A stretch of DNA of 64,000 nucleotides from Mangrovimonas sp. TPBH4 (GTDB lineage: Bacteria; Bacteroidota; Bacteroidia; Flavobacteriales; Flavobacteriaceae): positions 186,001 through 250,000 of the forward strand of contig NZ_LBIO01000042.1 in assembly GCF_001280505.1 (NCBI RefSeq), in the 5' to 3' direction. The notes under the pieces were generated by a model. That model was given only the letters and a program-made list of their open reading frames with translations. It did no database searches and was not told where the DNA came from. The translations under genes and the position numbers were made by a program. Every line of letters begins with the position of its first letter. Position 1 is the first letter of the stretch. This document shows positions 1-8,299 of this stretch, piece by piece.

Positions 1-1
1 C

Positions 2-1213
2 GTTTTTGACCCTACGTTGGATCCAACAAATGATGAAACCTATGTGTTTCTAGAGCATTTGTTTACAGAAATGACCCCCTTGTTTCCGGATGCTTATTTT
101 CATATTGGAGGCGACGAGAATGAAGGCAAACATTGGGGTGAGAATGAGCAAATTCAAAAGTTTAAGCGTCAGCATAAATTGAAGACGAACCATGATCTTC
201 AAACCTATTTCAATATTAAGTTGGAAGTGATTCTAAATAAATTAGGCAAAAAGTTGATGGGCTGGGATGAAATCATGACCGAGAATATGCCAACAACGGC
301 GGTAATCCATTCTTGGAGAGGAGAAAATGAAGGGTTTTCAAAAGGAGAAACGCTGATTACTGCAGCCAAGTCGGGCTACAATACGGTACTGTCTGATGGA
401 TTTTATATCGATAGGATGCAGTCTGTGGTGGAACATTATTCGGTTGAACCCATTGGCGATGCAAAATTGACAGCCGAAGAGCGTAAACGTATTTTGGGTG
501 GTGAAGTAACGATGTGGAGTGAATTGGTAACACCGTTTACAATTGATTCTAGAATTTGGCCAAGAACGGCAGCTATTGCTGAACGATTCTGGTCACCAAA
601 GGAAGTGAATGATGTTGACTTGATGTTGCCTCGTCTTGATGAGGTAAGTTTTAGATTGGAGGAATTGGGGATCACACATCTCAAAAACCGTGATGTCATT
701 TTAAGAATTATGACCAATAATCAAAATATTCAGCCCTTGATTGAATTGTTAAATATTTGTGAGCCTTTGGAAATTTATACAAGAAACGAAGGAGGTACCG
801 AGTACAAAACCTATTCGCCATTTACATTGTTTGCAGATGCCTGTGTTGCCGATGCTGATAATAAGTTTGCATTTAAGGAAATTGTTCAAGGCTATATAAC
901 GAATTCTTCCAAGGAGTCTAAGCAAAGTGTTTTGGATTGGTTAAATGGTTGGGGAGAAAATCATCAGGAATTAATGAAAATACAGAATGCTCCAAATGTG
1001 CAGCCACTTCTTCCATTGTCTGAATCTTTGAGTGAAACCGCTTCATTATTGTCTGAAATTCTGGATGATAAACAGGTTTCCCAAAAGCAGTTGGATGAAC
1101 TAAAAAGGTTAATGGAAAAACTTAAAGAACCTTATGTAGATGTGGAACTGGTGATTGTGGAAGATTTGGAAAAACTGGTGCTGTTTTCTGAACAAAACTA
1201 CACAAGAAAATAA
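2..1213 (+). CDS. Beta-N-acetylhexosaminidase, GH20 (5' truncated by window)
   Basis: The frame is open from the first bases, so the signal peptide and N-terminal domain lie outside the window. The visible part holds the GH20 signature HIGGDEN near the left end, whose Asp-Glu pair is the substrate-assisted catalytic dyad of the family, followed by the rest of the TIM barrel (GWDEI, then MWSE) and about 170 residues of a mostly helical C-terminal extension. GH20 enzymes remove terminal beta-linked GlcNAc or GalNAc from chitooligosaccharides and glycans, usually in the periplasm or at the surface in Bacteroidota. It is followed after 1 base by a GlcNAc kinase-like gene, which fits a small amino-sugar salvage unit. 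GH20 membership is clear; the natural substrate is not. Confidence 0.9.
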   Translation, partial: VFDPTLDPTNDETYVFLEHLFTEMTPLFPDAYFHIGGDENEGKHWGENEQIQKFKRQHKLKTNHDLQTYFNIKLEVILNKLGKKLMGWDEIMTENMPTTAVIHSWRGENEGFSKGETLITAAKSGYNTVLSDGFYIDRMQSVVEHYSVEPIGDAKLTAEERKRILGGEVTMWSELVTPFTIDSRIWPRTAAIAERFWSPKEVNDVDLMLPRLDEVSFRLEELGITHLKNRDVILRIMTNNQNIQPLIELLNICEPLEIYTRNEGGTEYKTYSPFTLFADACVADADNKFAFKEIVQGYITNSSKESKQSVLDWLNGWGENHQELMKIQNAPNVQPLLPLSESLSETASLLSEILDDKQVSQKQLDELKRLMEKLKEPYVDVELVIVEDLEKLVLFSEQNYTRK

Positions 1214-1214
1214 C

Positions 1215-2078
1215 ATGGTAGTTGTTGCAGATAGTGGTTCTTCCAAATGTGATTGGGTGTTTTGTGTGTCAGGGTATGAGCCCATCAAGATTAGAGCCCG
1301 AGGATTAAATCCGTCTATATCCAACAAAAAAGCCTTGTTGGATATTTTAAAAAATACGGATGAGGTTTTGTTGCATGGGGAAAAGGTGCGTCACGTTTAT
1401 TTTTATGGAGCCGGATGCAATACTGTTGAGAGCAAAAATGTGATGAAAGATGTTTTGGTGGAAGTGTTTCCCAATGCTTATTTTGACGTGGAAGAAGATT
1501 TAATGGCTGCAGTAAAAGCTACCGTTAATGACAAATCGGGAGTCGTATGCATTTTGGGAACTGGTTCTAATGCATGTTATTTTGATGGAACTGAAATTAT
1601 CACCAAAGTACCTTCGTTGGGATATGTTTTGATGGATGAAGGCAGCGGTAATTACTTCGGCAGGGAGCTATTAAAAAGCTATTACTATCAACAAATGCCG
1701 GAAGATTTGAGAATGGCATTTTCAAAGCAATTTTCAATGGAGGAGAAGGAAGTGCTCCATAGGTTGTATAAGTGCAATGCGCCTAACAAATACTTGGCGC
1801 AATTTGCCCCATTTTTAGTGGAACATAAGTTGCATGGGTTTGCACGAGAACTATTGGTTCAGGGCTTTTCAGCGTTTATTGATAACCAATTGATGCAGTA
1901 TTCAGAAGAGTTGAAAACATGTCAGCTGCACTTTGTGGGGTCTATAGCTTTTTACGCTCAGGATGTGCTTCAAGAGGTGCTTGCTACTTATGATTTTCAG
2001 GCCGAGAGTTTTGTGAAATGTCCCATGGATAATTTGGTTCAAGCCATGTTGAACGACAATTCAATTCAACTTAAATAG
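1215..2078 (+). CDS. N-acetylglucosamine kinase-like protein (BadF/BadG family ATPase)
   Basis: A 287-residue cytoplasmic sugar kinase of the ASKHA fold. The first phosphate-binding loop is visible at the N-terminus (ADSGSSKCDW), the second as GTGSN near residue 115, and a GSGNYFG segment follows. The start is the ATG one base after the GH20 stop; a frame extension 60 bases upstream would lie inside GH20 and lacks family similarity. Members phosphorylate GlcNAc, or in some cases other hexosamines, at O6. Coupling to the GH20 gene suggests it traps the released amino sugar. The 3' end overlaps the convergent YceI gene by 8 bases. Substrate is inferred from family and neighbour. Confidence 0.85.
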   Translation: MVVVADSGSSKCDWVFCVSGYEPIKIRARGLNPSISNKKALLDILKNTDEVLLHGEKVRHVYFYGAGCNTVESKNVMKDVLVEVFPNAYFDVEEDLMAAVKATVNDKSGVVCILGTGSNACYFDGTEIITKVPSLGYVLMDEGSGNYFGRELLKSYYYQQMPEDLRMAFSKQFSMEEKEVLHRLYKCNAPNKYLAQFAPFLVEHKLHGFARELLVQGFSAFIDNQLMQYSEELKTCQLHFVGSIAFYAQDVLQEVLATYDFQAESFVKCPMDNLVQAMLNDNSIQLK

Positions 2079-2658
2079 TGTCAATGTGCAAATTGAAATT
2101 GATGGTGATAACATCGTCTACTTTAATGAGCCCCATTAGTTTTTTAGGGTTTTCCAAACCGAAGTCTCGGATGTTCAGTTGCAATTTTCCTAAAATGGAT
2201 AAATCATCCTTGCCGTCGTAAGTAACGGGAACCGTATATTCTTTGGTTTTACCGGCAATTTTAAAATCGACCTTGGCGTCTACTAAATTTTTATCGATTG
2301 TTGAAGGAGAAACTTCCTTTAAGATCAGGTAAATATCTGGGTAGGTTTCTGCTTTAATTAAATCCTGAAAATCTTTATTGATGAGTTTTTTGCCACAATC
2401 AAAAAGATAGGTGTTCAATTTTAGTTTGGCCTTTTTAAAATATATGATATCTCCTTTTTTTCTAAATTCAACGGGAATGGGTTCTTCTAGAGTTTTGGAA
2501 TCGAACCCGCAATTAAATTTATTGATGTTTGTGTTACCTACGATAGTCAGCTTGCTGTCCGGATGTATTTTTACATTGATTTTGTAAGTTCCAGTAGTGG
2601 AAGATACACACAATAAAATGCACAAAAAGACTAGCGTAGGTAATACAAACTTTTTCAT
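2071..2658 (-). CDS. YceI-like secreted protein
   Basis: A 195-residue protein with an N-terminal signal peptide (hydrophobic stretch about residues 5-20) and a YceI-like layout: an opening strand with KLTIVGNTNINKF, a central DAKVDFKIAG region and a closing VDDVITINF strand. YceI proteins are lipocalin-like periplasmic barrels that bind polyisoprenoids or other hydrophobic molecules. It is the last gene of a three-gene minus-strand run with a porin and a second, more typical YceI gene, with gaps of 44 and 34 bases. The two YceI proteins are clearly divergent from each other. Function beyond lipid or quinone binding cannot be read from the sequence. Confidence 0.7.
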   Translation of the reverse strand: MKKFVLPTLVFLCILLCVSSTTGTYKINVKIHPDSKLTIVGNTNINKFNCGFDSKTLEEPIPVEFRKKGDIIYFKKAKLKLNTYLFDCGKKLINKDFQDLIKAETYPDIYLILKEVSPSTIDKNLVDAKVDFKIAGKTKEYTVPVTYDGKDDLSILGKLQLNIRDFGLENPKKLMGLIKVDDVITINFNLHIDTI

Positions 2659-2702
2659 TAATAGAATTCACTTAAATATATGGACTTAAAAGCGTTTCTG
2701 CT

Positions 2703-3995
2703 TTAGAAACTTATAACGGCCTCTACCATAAGGCCGTCAAATTTACCGTCTTCAAGTCTTCCAGTTGCCCCATCGTAGTTTTGGGACACATATTCTACTT
2801 TTGTTAAAATATTTTTGGTCATAAACCATCCTGCGGCTGCCTGAAATCTTTCAACGGTAACATCATCGGTATCGTCATATTCTGAATTTACGACATTATA
2901 CCGACCGCCAAGATAAAAATTTTCTCTGTGACCAAAGCGATAAATTAGTTCGGCTGCGTATTGTTGTGTTTTTCCGTCTTTTCTGGGTGTGATTACAACA
3001 ACATCATCCACGATACTGGAACTGGCATTTGTGGATCCCGAAGTGTTTTCAATGGTTCCAAATAATTCCAGTCCACCCCATTTAACAAAAGGGTTAAACA
3101 TGATGGCGGTAATACTATTTCTGAAACTAGGAGAAAAGCGTCCGGATCTAAAGGCACTGGAACCGGGGGCTTCCAAAATACTGTAGTATCTGGACCCGGC
3201 TCTGTCTGCAGTATAGAGGTAGAGGCTGGGTACATATCCTGTGTTGTACAAGGATCCTGTTAGCCTAATTCTAATATTGTCGGTGATTTGTTTATCATAT
3301 CCCAATTTGGCCAAAAAGGAAGCGCCGCCTGTTTTGCCGTTGGAACCCTCAACTACAGATTGGTTTAACTTTCCGTTAGCCATCCCAATCATTGCTATAA
3401 AACCATTTCTTTGATGATACACTTCGGCCCCTACTTCTGTGGTAAAGGAGTCCATGATTAAATTCCCAACGAAGGGATTGTAAATGGCTTGGGCATTATC
3501 GGTTCTTCTAAAGTGAGCATCCCCGTAGTTGTTTTCCATGTGTCCAATCCTAATGGTGGTATATTTCATAAACCCGTCCATAAGGCCATCGCTAAGGAAG
3601 CTTAAATTGTCAATTTGGAAATACCCGCCTTTCACATAGGGTTCAGGGTGGTGACGTGAGGATAAATAGGTTCGTAAGTGCATTCTAACTCCAGGGGCCA
3701 ATGCTACATCCAAATCTAAGTTGGCCGTCGCCAAGTTGAAGTTGTAGCCTATAGATTCCAATTCTGCGGCTCCTGAATTTTCATGTTCCAAGGCTTGGAA
3801 CTGCAAAGCAAATGAACCGCCTATTCTTACTTTGATATGTTCAAAAGTTAAAATACTGTCCTTAGGATCTTCAAAAACGTTGATTCCGTCTTGGTCTGGA
3901 TACCTATAATTGTCGAGATGTCGTTTTTGGGCATGCATGGAGATGCTTCCCAAAAATATACTAGCTAGTACTAAGCATTTAATGGTTGCTTTCAT
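2703..3995 (-). CDS. Outer-membrane beta-barrel porin (phosphate-selective porin O/P-like)
   Basis: A 430-residue protein with a signal peptide ending near MHAQK and a body of alternating amphipathic strands rich in Tyr, Phe and Gly, ending in a Phe (MVEAVISF) as outer-membrane barrels do. Segments such as RIGHMENNYGDAHFRRTDN and the repeated ARIRLTG/LGYDKQ type strands resemble the OprO/OprP-type porin family. It probably forms a passive pore for small solutes. It sits between two YceI genes in a tight co-directional run. The transported solute is unknown; there is no sign of a TonB plug domain. Confidence 0.7.
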   Translation of the reverse strand: MKATIKCLVLASIFLGSISMHAQKRHLDNYRYPDQDGINVFEDPKDSILTFEHIKVRIGGSFALQFQALEHENSGAAELESIGYNFNLATANLDLDVALAPGVRMHLRTYLSSRHHPEPYVKGGYFQIDNLSFLSDGLMDGFMKYTTIRIGHMENNYGDAHFRRTDNAQAIYNPFVGNLIMDSFTTEVGAEVYHQRNGFIAMIGMANGKLNQSVVEGSNGKTGGASFLAKLGYDKQITDNIRIRLTGSLYNTGYVPSLYLYTADRAGSRYYSILEAPGSSAFRSGRFSPSFRNSITAIMFNPFVKWGGLELFGTIENTSGSTNASSSIVDDVVVITPRKDGKTQQYAAELIYRFGHRENFYLGGRYNVVNSEYDDTDDVTVERFQAAAGWFMTKNILTKVEYVSQNYDGATGRLEDGKFDGLMVEAVISF

Positions 3996-4029
3996 AATGT
4001 TTAAAATTAGTGGTTGAAAAATGGATGGA

Positions 4030-4623
4030 TTATTGGTTTAAAACAGACGAAAACTTAATGGTTACCTCGTCACCTGTTTTAACGGTACCAAAAACCGCTG
4101 TAGGAGGGTCAATCTTGAAAGTGGACATCTTAAAAGATTTTGAACCGTTAAGTTTTACAGTGCTGCCGCTCACTTCCATGGTGAAATCTAAATCCGTGGA
4201 ATTTGTAACGCCGGCAATACTTAAATCTCCAGTGGCGCTGACCTTGAATTTGCCATCGCTGACCTTGGAAATACTTTTTACCTTGGTGAGTTTAAAAGAA
4301 ATGGTCTTGTTGGATTTGGTTTTTAAAGCAGTGTACGTGTTTTTGTCCATAGCAGATTTACCGCTTTTTAAACTTTCGGCTTCAATTTCTACCGATAGCG
4401 AGCTAATGGAAGGCTCTGCTCCAGAATTGTCAATAACAATGCTGCCTTTTTGCTTTTCTGCTACTTCTTCCCAATCATGTAAACTAGAAGTCCCTTCCAC
4501 AGTTAATTTGGAAGAGGAATTGTTTAGCGTGAATGTTTGCGCCGAGACTTGAAAAGAAATGAAACAGAGGCAAAGTCCAAAAGTAAGACTCATAATGCTG
4601 TTTGTAAGAGTAATTTTTTTCAT
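4030..4623 (-). CDS. YceI family periplasmic protein
   Basis: A 197-residue protein with a signal peptide (MKKITLTNSIMSLTFG, cleavage near VSAQT) and a complete YceI fold. The family hallmark SKLTVEGTSSLHDWE appears right after the signal, followed by AESLKSGKSAMDKNTYTALK and a late DIDPPTAVFGTVKTGDEV-type strand pair. It is first in the minus-strand trio with the porin and the second YceI-like protein and probably sets the transcript. Known relatives bind octaprenyl-like ligands. The CE2 esterase of the mannan locus is transcribed divergently 173 bases away. Confidence 0.85.
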   Translation of the reverse strand: MKKITLTNSIMSLTFGLCLCFISFQVSAQTFTLNNSSSKLTVEGTSSLHDWEEVAEKQKGSIVIDNSGAEPSISSLSVEIEAESLKSGKSAMDKNTYTALKTKSNKTISFKLTKVKSISKVSDGKFKVSATGDLSIAGVTNSTDLDFTMEVSGSTVKLNGSKSFKMSTFKIDPPTAVFGTVKTGDEVTIKFSSVLNQ

Positions 4624-4796
4624 AACTGATGGATTAAAAGTGTTCTAAAGATAGTAAATATATTGAATACTAAGTATTTAGGTGTTTGTAAATTGTTGTG
4701 TATTGGTTTGTGGGGTTATCAATATTTTAGGTTTTTGAAGATTTATAGGAAGAAAAGCTTTGGGCTTTTTTATAGTTTTATACCTAAATAAATTAT

Positions 4797-5897
4797 ATGA
4801 AGCTAAAGTATATTTTAGGGATTTTGGGGCTGATGTTTGTGAGTTGTAAACAAGAGGAAAAGAATGAGGGGAAATTTATGCCTTCCAATCCTCAATTTGA
4901 ATATAAAGGGAGAGTGGCTGCCCATGACAACGGCGATAGGGCTTTAGTGGGATCGGCGTCTTCAGTAGCCTTTGCTGTAAAGGGGGATTCAGTAACGGTA
5001 TGTTTGAAATCTGAATACAAACCACGAAATTATGTAGTGGTCACTATTGATGGAAAATATCATAAAAGACACACTATTAAAGGTGATAGTGTAAACAAAA
5101 TGGTGCTCAAATTGGATGGTAATGAAAGCCATCACATAGAAATTTTTAAAGCCACCGAAGCTGCTAGTGGCGAGGTGATTTTTAAAGGCATCGAAACTGA
5201 AGAATTGTTGCCTGTTGAAGATAATAAGGCTCTGTCTATTGAGTTTATTGGGGATTCCATTACCTGTGGGGCTTTGGCGGATAATAGTGGGATTCCATGT
5301 AATGAGGGGGAATATATCGATCAGCATAATGCTTATTTAGCCTATGGGCCAAGAGTGGCTAGAGCTTTGGAGGCTAATTTCGTACTGAGTTCTGTGTCCG
5401 GTATAGGAATGTATCGTAACTGGAATGATGAGAATATAGAAGAGCCTATTATGCCGCAGGTTTATGAAAATTTATATCTCAACGCCGATAGTTCAAAACC
5501 CTACGATTTTTCGTTTCAGCCTGATTTGGTGAGCATTTGTTTAGGGACTAACGATATGTCCAACGGAGATGGAGTGAAAGATCGCCTGCCATTTAATGCG
5601 GATAAGTTTACGGAGAATTACATTAACTTCGTAAAATTGATTTACGGTCATTATCCCAATACTAAAATTGCATTGCTCAACAGTCCTATGATTCAGGGAG
5701 AAAACAATGAGGTGTTGGTGAATTGTCTAGAAAAAGTACAAGCCTATTTCAAAGAAACTATGCAAAAGGAGATTGCTGTTTTTCAGTTTGATACTTTGTA
5801 TGTTAATGGCTGTAATTACCATCCAAGTGTTGAAGAAAATGAAATCATGGCAAAACAGTTGCTGCCATTCTATCAAGAAATACTGAATAAAAACTAA
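4797..5897 (+). CDS. CE2-type acetyl esterase lipoprotein
   Basis: A 366-residue lipoprotein (lipobox Cys17, followed by KQEEK, a surface-export type signal). Residues about 30-140 form the N-terminal jelly-roll domain and 147-366 an SGNH hydrolase domain. The nucleophile is Ser154 in FIGDSITCG, a spelling typical of carbohydrate esterase family 2; LGTND is the Asn/Gly block and CNYHPS near the C-terminus carries the catalytic His. CE2 enzymes remove acetyl groups from sugar O6 of glucomannan and related glycans. It is the first gene of a plus-strand operon with an aldo/keto reductase (7-base gap) and a second esterase, next to the mannanase operon, so acetylated mannan is the likely substrate. 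Confidence 0.85.
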   Translation: MKLKYILGILGLMFVSCKQEEKNEGKFMPSNPQFEYKGRVAAHDNGDRALVGSASSVAFAVKGDSVTVCLKSEYKPRNYVVVTIDGKYHKRHTIKGDSVNKMVLKLDGNESHHIEIFKATEAASGEVIFKGIETEELLPVEDNKALSIEFIGDSITCGALADNSGIPCNEGEYIDQHNAYLAYGPRVARALEANFVLSSVSGIGMYRNWNDENIEEPIMPQVYENLYLNADSSKPYDFSFQPDLVSICLGTNDMSNGDGVKDRLPFNADKFTENYINFVKLIYGHYPNTKIALLNSPMIQGENNEVLVNCLEKVQAYFKETMQKEIAVFQFDTLYVNGCNYHPSVEENEIMAKQLLPFYQEILNKN

Positions 5898-5904
5898 AAA
5901 GATT

Positions 5905-6903
5905 ATGTATACGGCTTCCAAAAAACGGTATGATACCATGCAGTATCGCAGATGTGGAAATAGTGGTTTGCTATTGCCTGAATTGTCACTGGGTTTGTGG
6001 CATAATTTTGGGCATGTGGACGAATTTGGCAAGGGAAAGAAAATTTTGCATACGGCATTCGATAAAGGGATTACCCATTTTGATTTAGCCAATAACTATG
6101 GTCCGCCTCCTGGGTCTGCCGAGGAAAATTTCGGGAAGATCATGAAAAAAAGCTTTGCCCCTTATAGAGATGAAATGGTTATTTCCACCAAGGCGGGTTA
6201 TTTAATGTGGCCTGGGCCTTATGGCGAATGGGGTTCCAAAAAGTATTTGGTGGCCAGTTTGGATCAAAGTTTAAAGCGTATGTGCTTGGAGTACGTGGAC
6301 ATTTTTTATAGTCACAGACCAGATCCCAATACGCCTTTGGAGGAGACTATGAAGGCTTTGGATTTAATAGTGAGACAGGGGAAGGCTCTGTACGTGGGCA
6401 TCTCCTCCTATAGTGCGGAAGACACCAAAAAAGCTGCGAAAATATTGAAGGATTTGGGAACGCCTTGCTTGATCCATCAGCCTAGATATAATATGATGGA
6501 CCGTTGGGTCGAGGGAGGCTTGTTGGATGTTTTGGAAGATGAAGGTGTGGGCTGTATTCCGTTTTCACCTTTGGAGCAGGGTATTTTGACCTCCAAATAT
6601 TTGAAAGGGATTCCAGAAGATTCCAGGGCAGCCAAAAGTACAGGGTTTCTTCAGTTGGATCAGGTCACTGCCGAAAAAGTATCGAAAGCTCAAAAGTTAA
6701 ATGCTATTGCCGAAAACCGGGGTCAAAGTTTGGCACAAATGGCGGTTGCGTGGTTGTTGAAGGATGAGCGGGTGACTTCCGTTTTGATAGGGGTAAGCAG
6801 TAAAAAACAGTTGCTGGATAATTTGGGGGCTTTGGAAAATAAAACCTTTTCAACTTCGGAATTGGAAGCGATTGAAACCATTTTAAATGACACAAATGCG
6901 TAA
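5905..6903 (+). CDS. Aldo/keto reductase, YghZ/GPR (AKR14)-type
   Basis: A 332-residue cytoplasmic NADPH-dependent oxidoreductase. The tetrad of the family is visible: Asp60 and Tyr65 in FDLANNYG, Lys96 in STKAGY and His137 in YSHRPD. The N-terminus MYTASKKRYDTMQYRRCG matches the start of E. coli YghZ-like proteins (L-glyceraldehyde 3-phosphate reductase/Kv-beta-like group), supporting this ATG. It lies between two predicted deacetylases, 7 bases after the CE2 gene and overlapping the next gene by 17 bases, so it is translationally linked to a mannan operon. Its substrate in this context is unknown; a sugar or sugar-derived aldehyde is a guess. Confidence 0.9.
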   Translation: MYTASKKRYDTMQYRRCGNSGLLLPELSLGLWHNFGHVDEFGKGKKILHTAFDKGITHFDLANNYGPPPGSAEENFGKIMKKSFAPYRDEMVISTKAGYLMWPGPYGEWGSKKYLVASLDQSLKRMCLEYVDIFYSHRPDPNTPLEETMKALDLIVRQGKALYVGISSYSAEDTKKAAKILKDLGTPCLIHQPRYNMMDRWVEGGLLDVLEDEGVGCIPFSPLEQGILTSKYLKGIPEDSRAAKSTGFLQLDQVTAEKVSKAQKLNAIAENRGQSLAQMAVAWLLKDERVTSVLIGVSSKKQLLDNLGALENKTFSTSELEAIETILNDTNA

Positions 6904-8263
6904 CCTTTTTTTTATAGCAAGTTTCTTGATTGTTCAAGGGATTTGGGCCAATATCAGTTTGCCGGCCATATTTTCAGATCATATGGTCTTGCAGCAAAAT
7001 GCCAATGTGAAATTTTGGGGTTGGGCGGCACCTGATGAAGAAGTGGTGATTCAGCCTTCATGGACTTCTGAAGTTTATAAGGTGAAAGCCAATGTCCAGG
7101 CCCAATGGGAAATGGATATTCAAACACCTAAAGCAGGGGAAGGTCATTCCATCAAGATTTTGGGATATAATTCCATTGAAATTAAAGATGTTTTGATTGG
7201 GGAAGTTTGGTTGTGTTCAGGGCAGTCCAATATGGAAATGTCTCCAGCTTGGGGCATTAAAAACAATGATGAGGTTGCCAAAGCTAATGTACCCAATCTG
7301 CGATTTTTTAGAGTGACTAAAACAACATCTATTTATCCCCAAAATAACCTGCCGGGAACATGGGAAGTGTGTACGCCGGAGACTATGAAAAATAACAGTG
7401 CTGTGGGCTATTTCTTTGCGCAACAGCTTCAAAGGGAATTACCAGATACTCCTGTTGGTTTAGTAGTGTCCGCTTGGGGAGGAACGCCTATTGAAGCGTG
7501 GACTCCAGAAGCAACGATATTTGAAAGTCCAGTTTTAAATGCAGCAGCCCAAAAGTTGGAGGCTGTCCCTTACGGGCCCATTGAACCAGGTAGAATTTTT
7601 AATGCGATGATACAGCCATTGGTGGGCTATCAATTGACTGGGGCGCTTTGGTATCAAGGAGAAGCCAATGTTGGGGTAGATACCTATGATGTGTCTTTAG
7701 AGGCGATGATTCAATCTTGGAGGAAATTGTGGAAAGCCGAATTTCCATTTTACTATGTGCAAATAGCGCCTTATAACTATGGGGAGGATATCTATTCAGC
7801 AGTGAAAATTAGAAATGCCCAACGTCAGGTTTTGGACCGTGTTGCCAATACCGGAATGGTGGTGATTGATGATGTGTCTACGGTTGATGATATTCATCCT
7901 AAGGATAAAAAATCGGTTGGGATTAGGCTTGCCAATTTGGCTTTAAACAAGCGTTATAATGTAATTGATGAAGTTGCCGAAGGACCTTTGTTCGAAAGTG
8001 TAGATTTTGATGGAAAAAGGGCTGTTTTGACTTTCAAAAATAATGATGGTCTATATCTGTCATCCTCGGAATCTTTGTTTGAAATTGCAGGAGAAGATAA
8101 AGTGTTTTATGAAGCCAATGCAAAGTTGGTTAAAGGATACTTAGAATTGAAGGCAAAGGAGGTTAAGGCTCCAAAATATGTGAGGTTTGCTTGGAACAAC
8201 TCCTATCAATCCAATTTGTTTAACGGTGCCCATTTACCGGCTTCTTGTTTTACTACAGAATAA
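6887..8263 (+). CDS. Sialate O-acetylesterase-like esterase (SASA/DUF303 family)
   Basis: A 458-residue secreted protein with a signal peptide (LFFIASFLIVQGIWA) and the SASA esterase layout: an N-terminal beta domain opening with LPAIFSDHMVLQQ, then the nucleophile motif CSGQSNMEM, WGGTPIEAW, WYQGEAN and the catalytic Asp/His block DDIHPKDK. In polysaccharide loci such proteins remove acetyl esters from plant glycans rather than sialic acid. The start overlaps the reductase by 17 bases; a second in-frame ATG at 6896 is equally plausible and gives a cleaner signal peptide. It closes a three-gene operon ended by the terminator at 8263-8297. Confidence 0.88.
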   Translation: MTQMRNLFFIASFLIVQGIWANISLPAIFSDHMVLQQNANVKFWGWAAPDEEVVIQPSWTSEVYKVKANVQAQWEMDIQTPKAGEGHSIKILGYNSIEIKDVLIGEVWLCSGQSNMEMSPAWGIKNNDEVAKANVPNLRFFRVTKTTSIYPQNNLPGTWEVCTPETMKNNSAVGYFFAQQLQRELPDTPVGLVVSAWGGTPIEAWTPEATIFESPVLNAAAQKLEAVPYGPIEPGRIFNAMIQPLVGYQLTGALWYQGEANVGVDTYDVSLEAMIQSWRKLWKAEFPFYYVQIAPYNYGEDIYSAVKIRNAQRQVLDRVANTGMVVIDDVSTVDDIHPKDKKSVGIRLANLALNKRYNVIDEVAEGPLFESVDFDGKRAVLTFKNNDGLYLSSSESLFEIAGEDKVFYEANAKLVKGYLELKAKEVKAPKYVRFAWNNSYQSNLFNGAHLPASCFTTE

Positions 8264-8297
8264 AAAAAATCCCCGAATATTTTTCGGGGATTTTTTT
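8263..8297. terminator. Bidirectional rho-independent terminator
   Basis: A perfect hairpin with stem core ATCCCCGAA / TTCGGGGAT, flanked by seven A on the left and seven T on the right, so it reads as an intrinsic terminator on both strands. It separates the convergent SASA esterase (ends 8263) and the GH5 mannanase (ends 8300). Confidence 0.9.
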
Positions 8298-8299
8298 AG

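Noticed and set aside
4010..4552. 180-aa plus-strand frame opposite the YceI gene
   Set aside because: Antisense shadow; the minus strand has a signal peptide and YceI motifs, while the plus translation is Leu/Val-rich with no recognisable domain.
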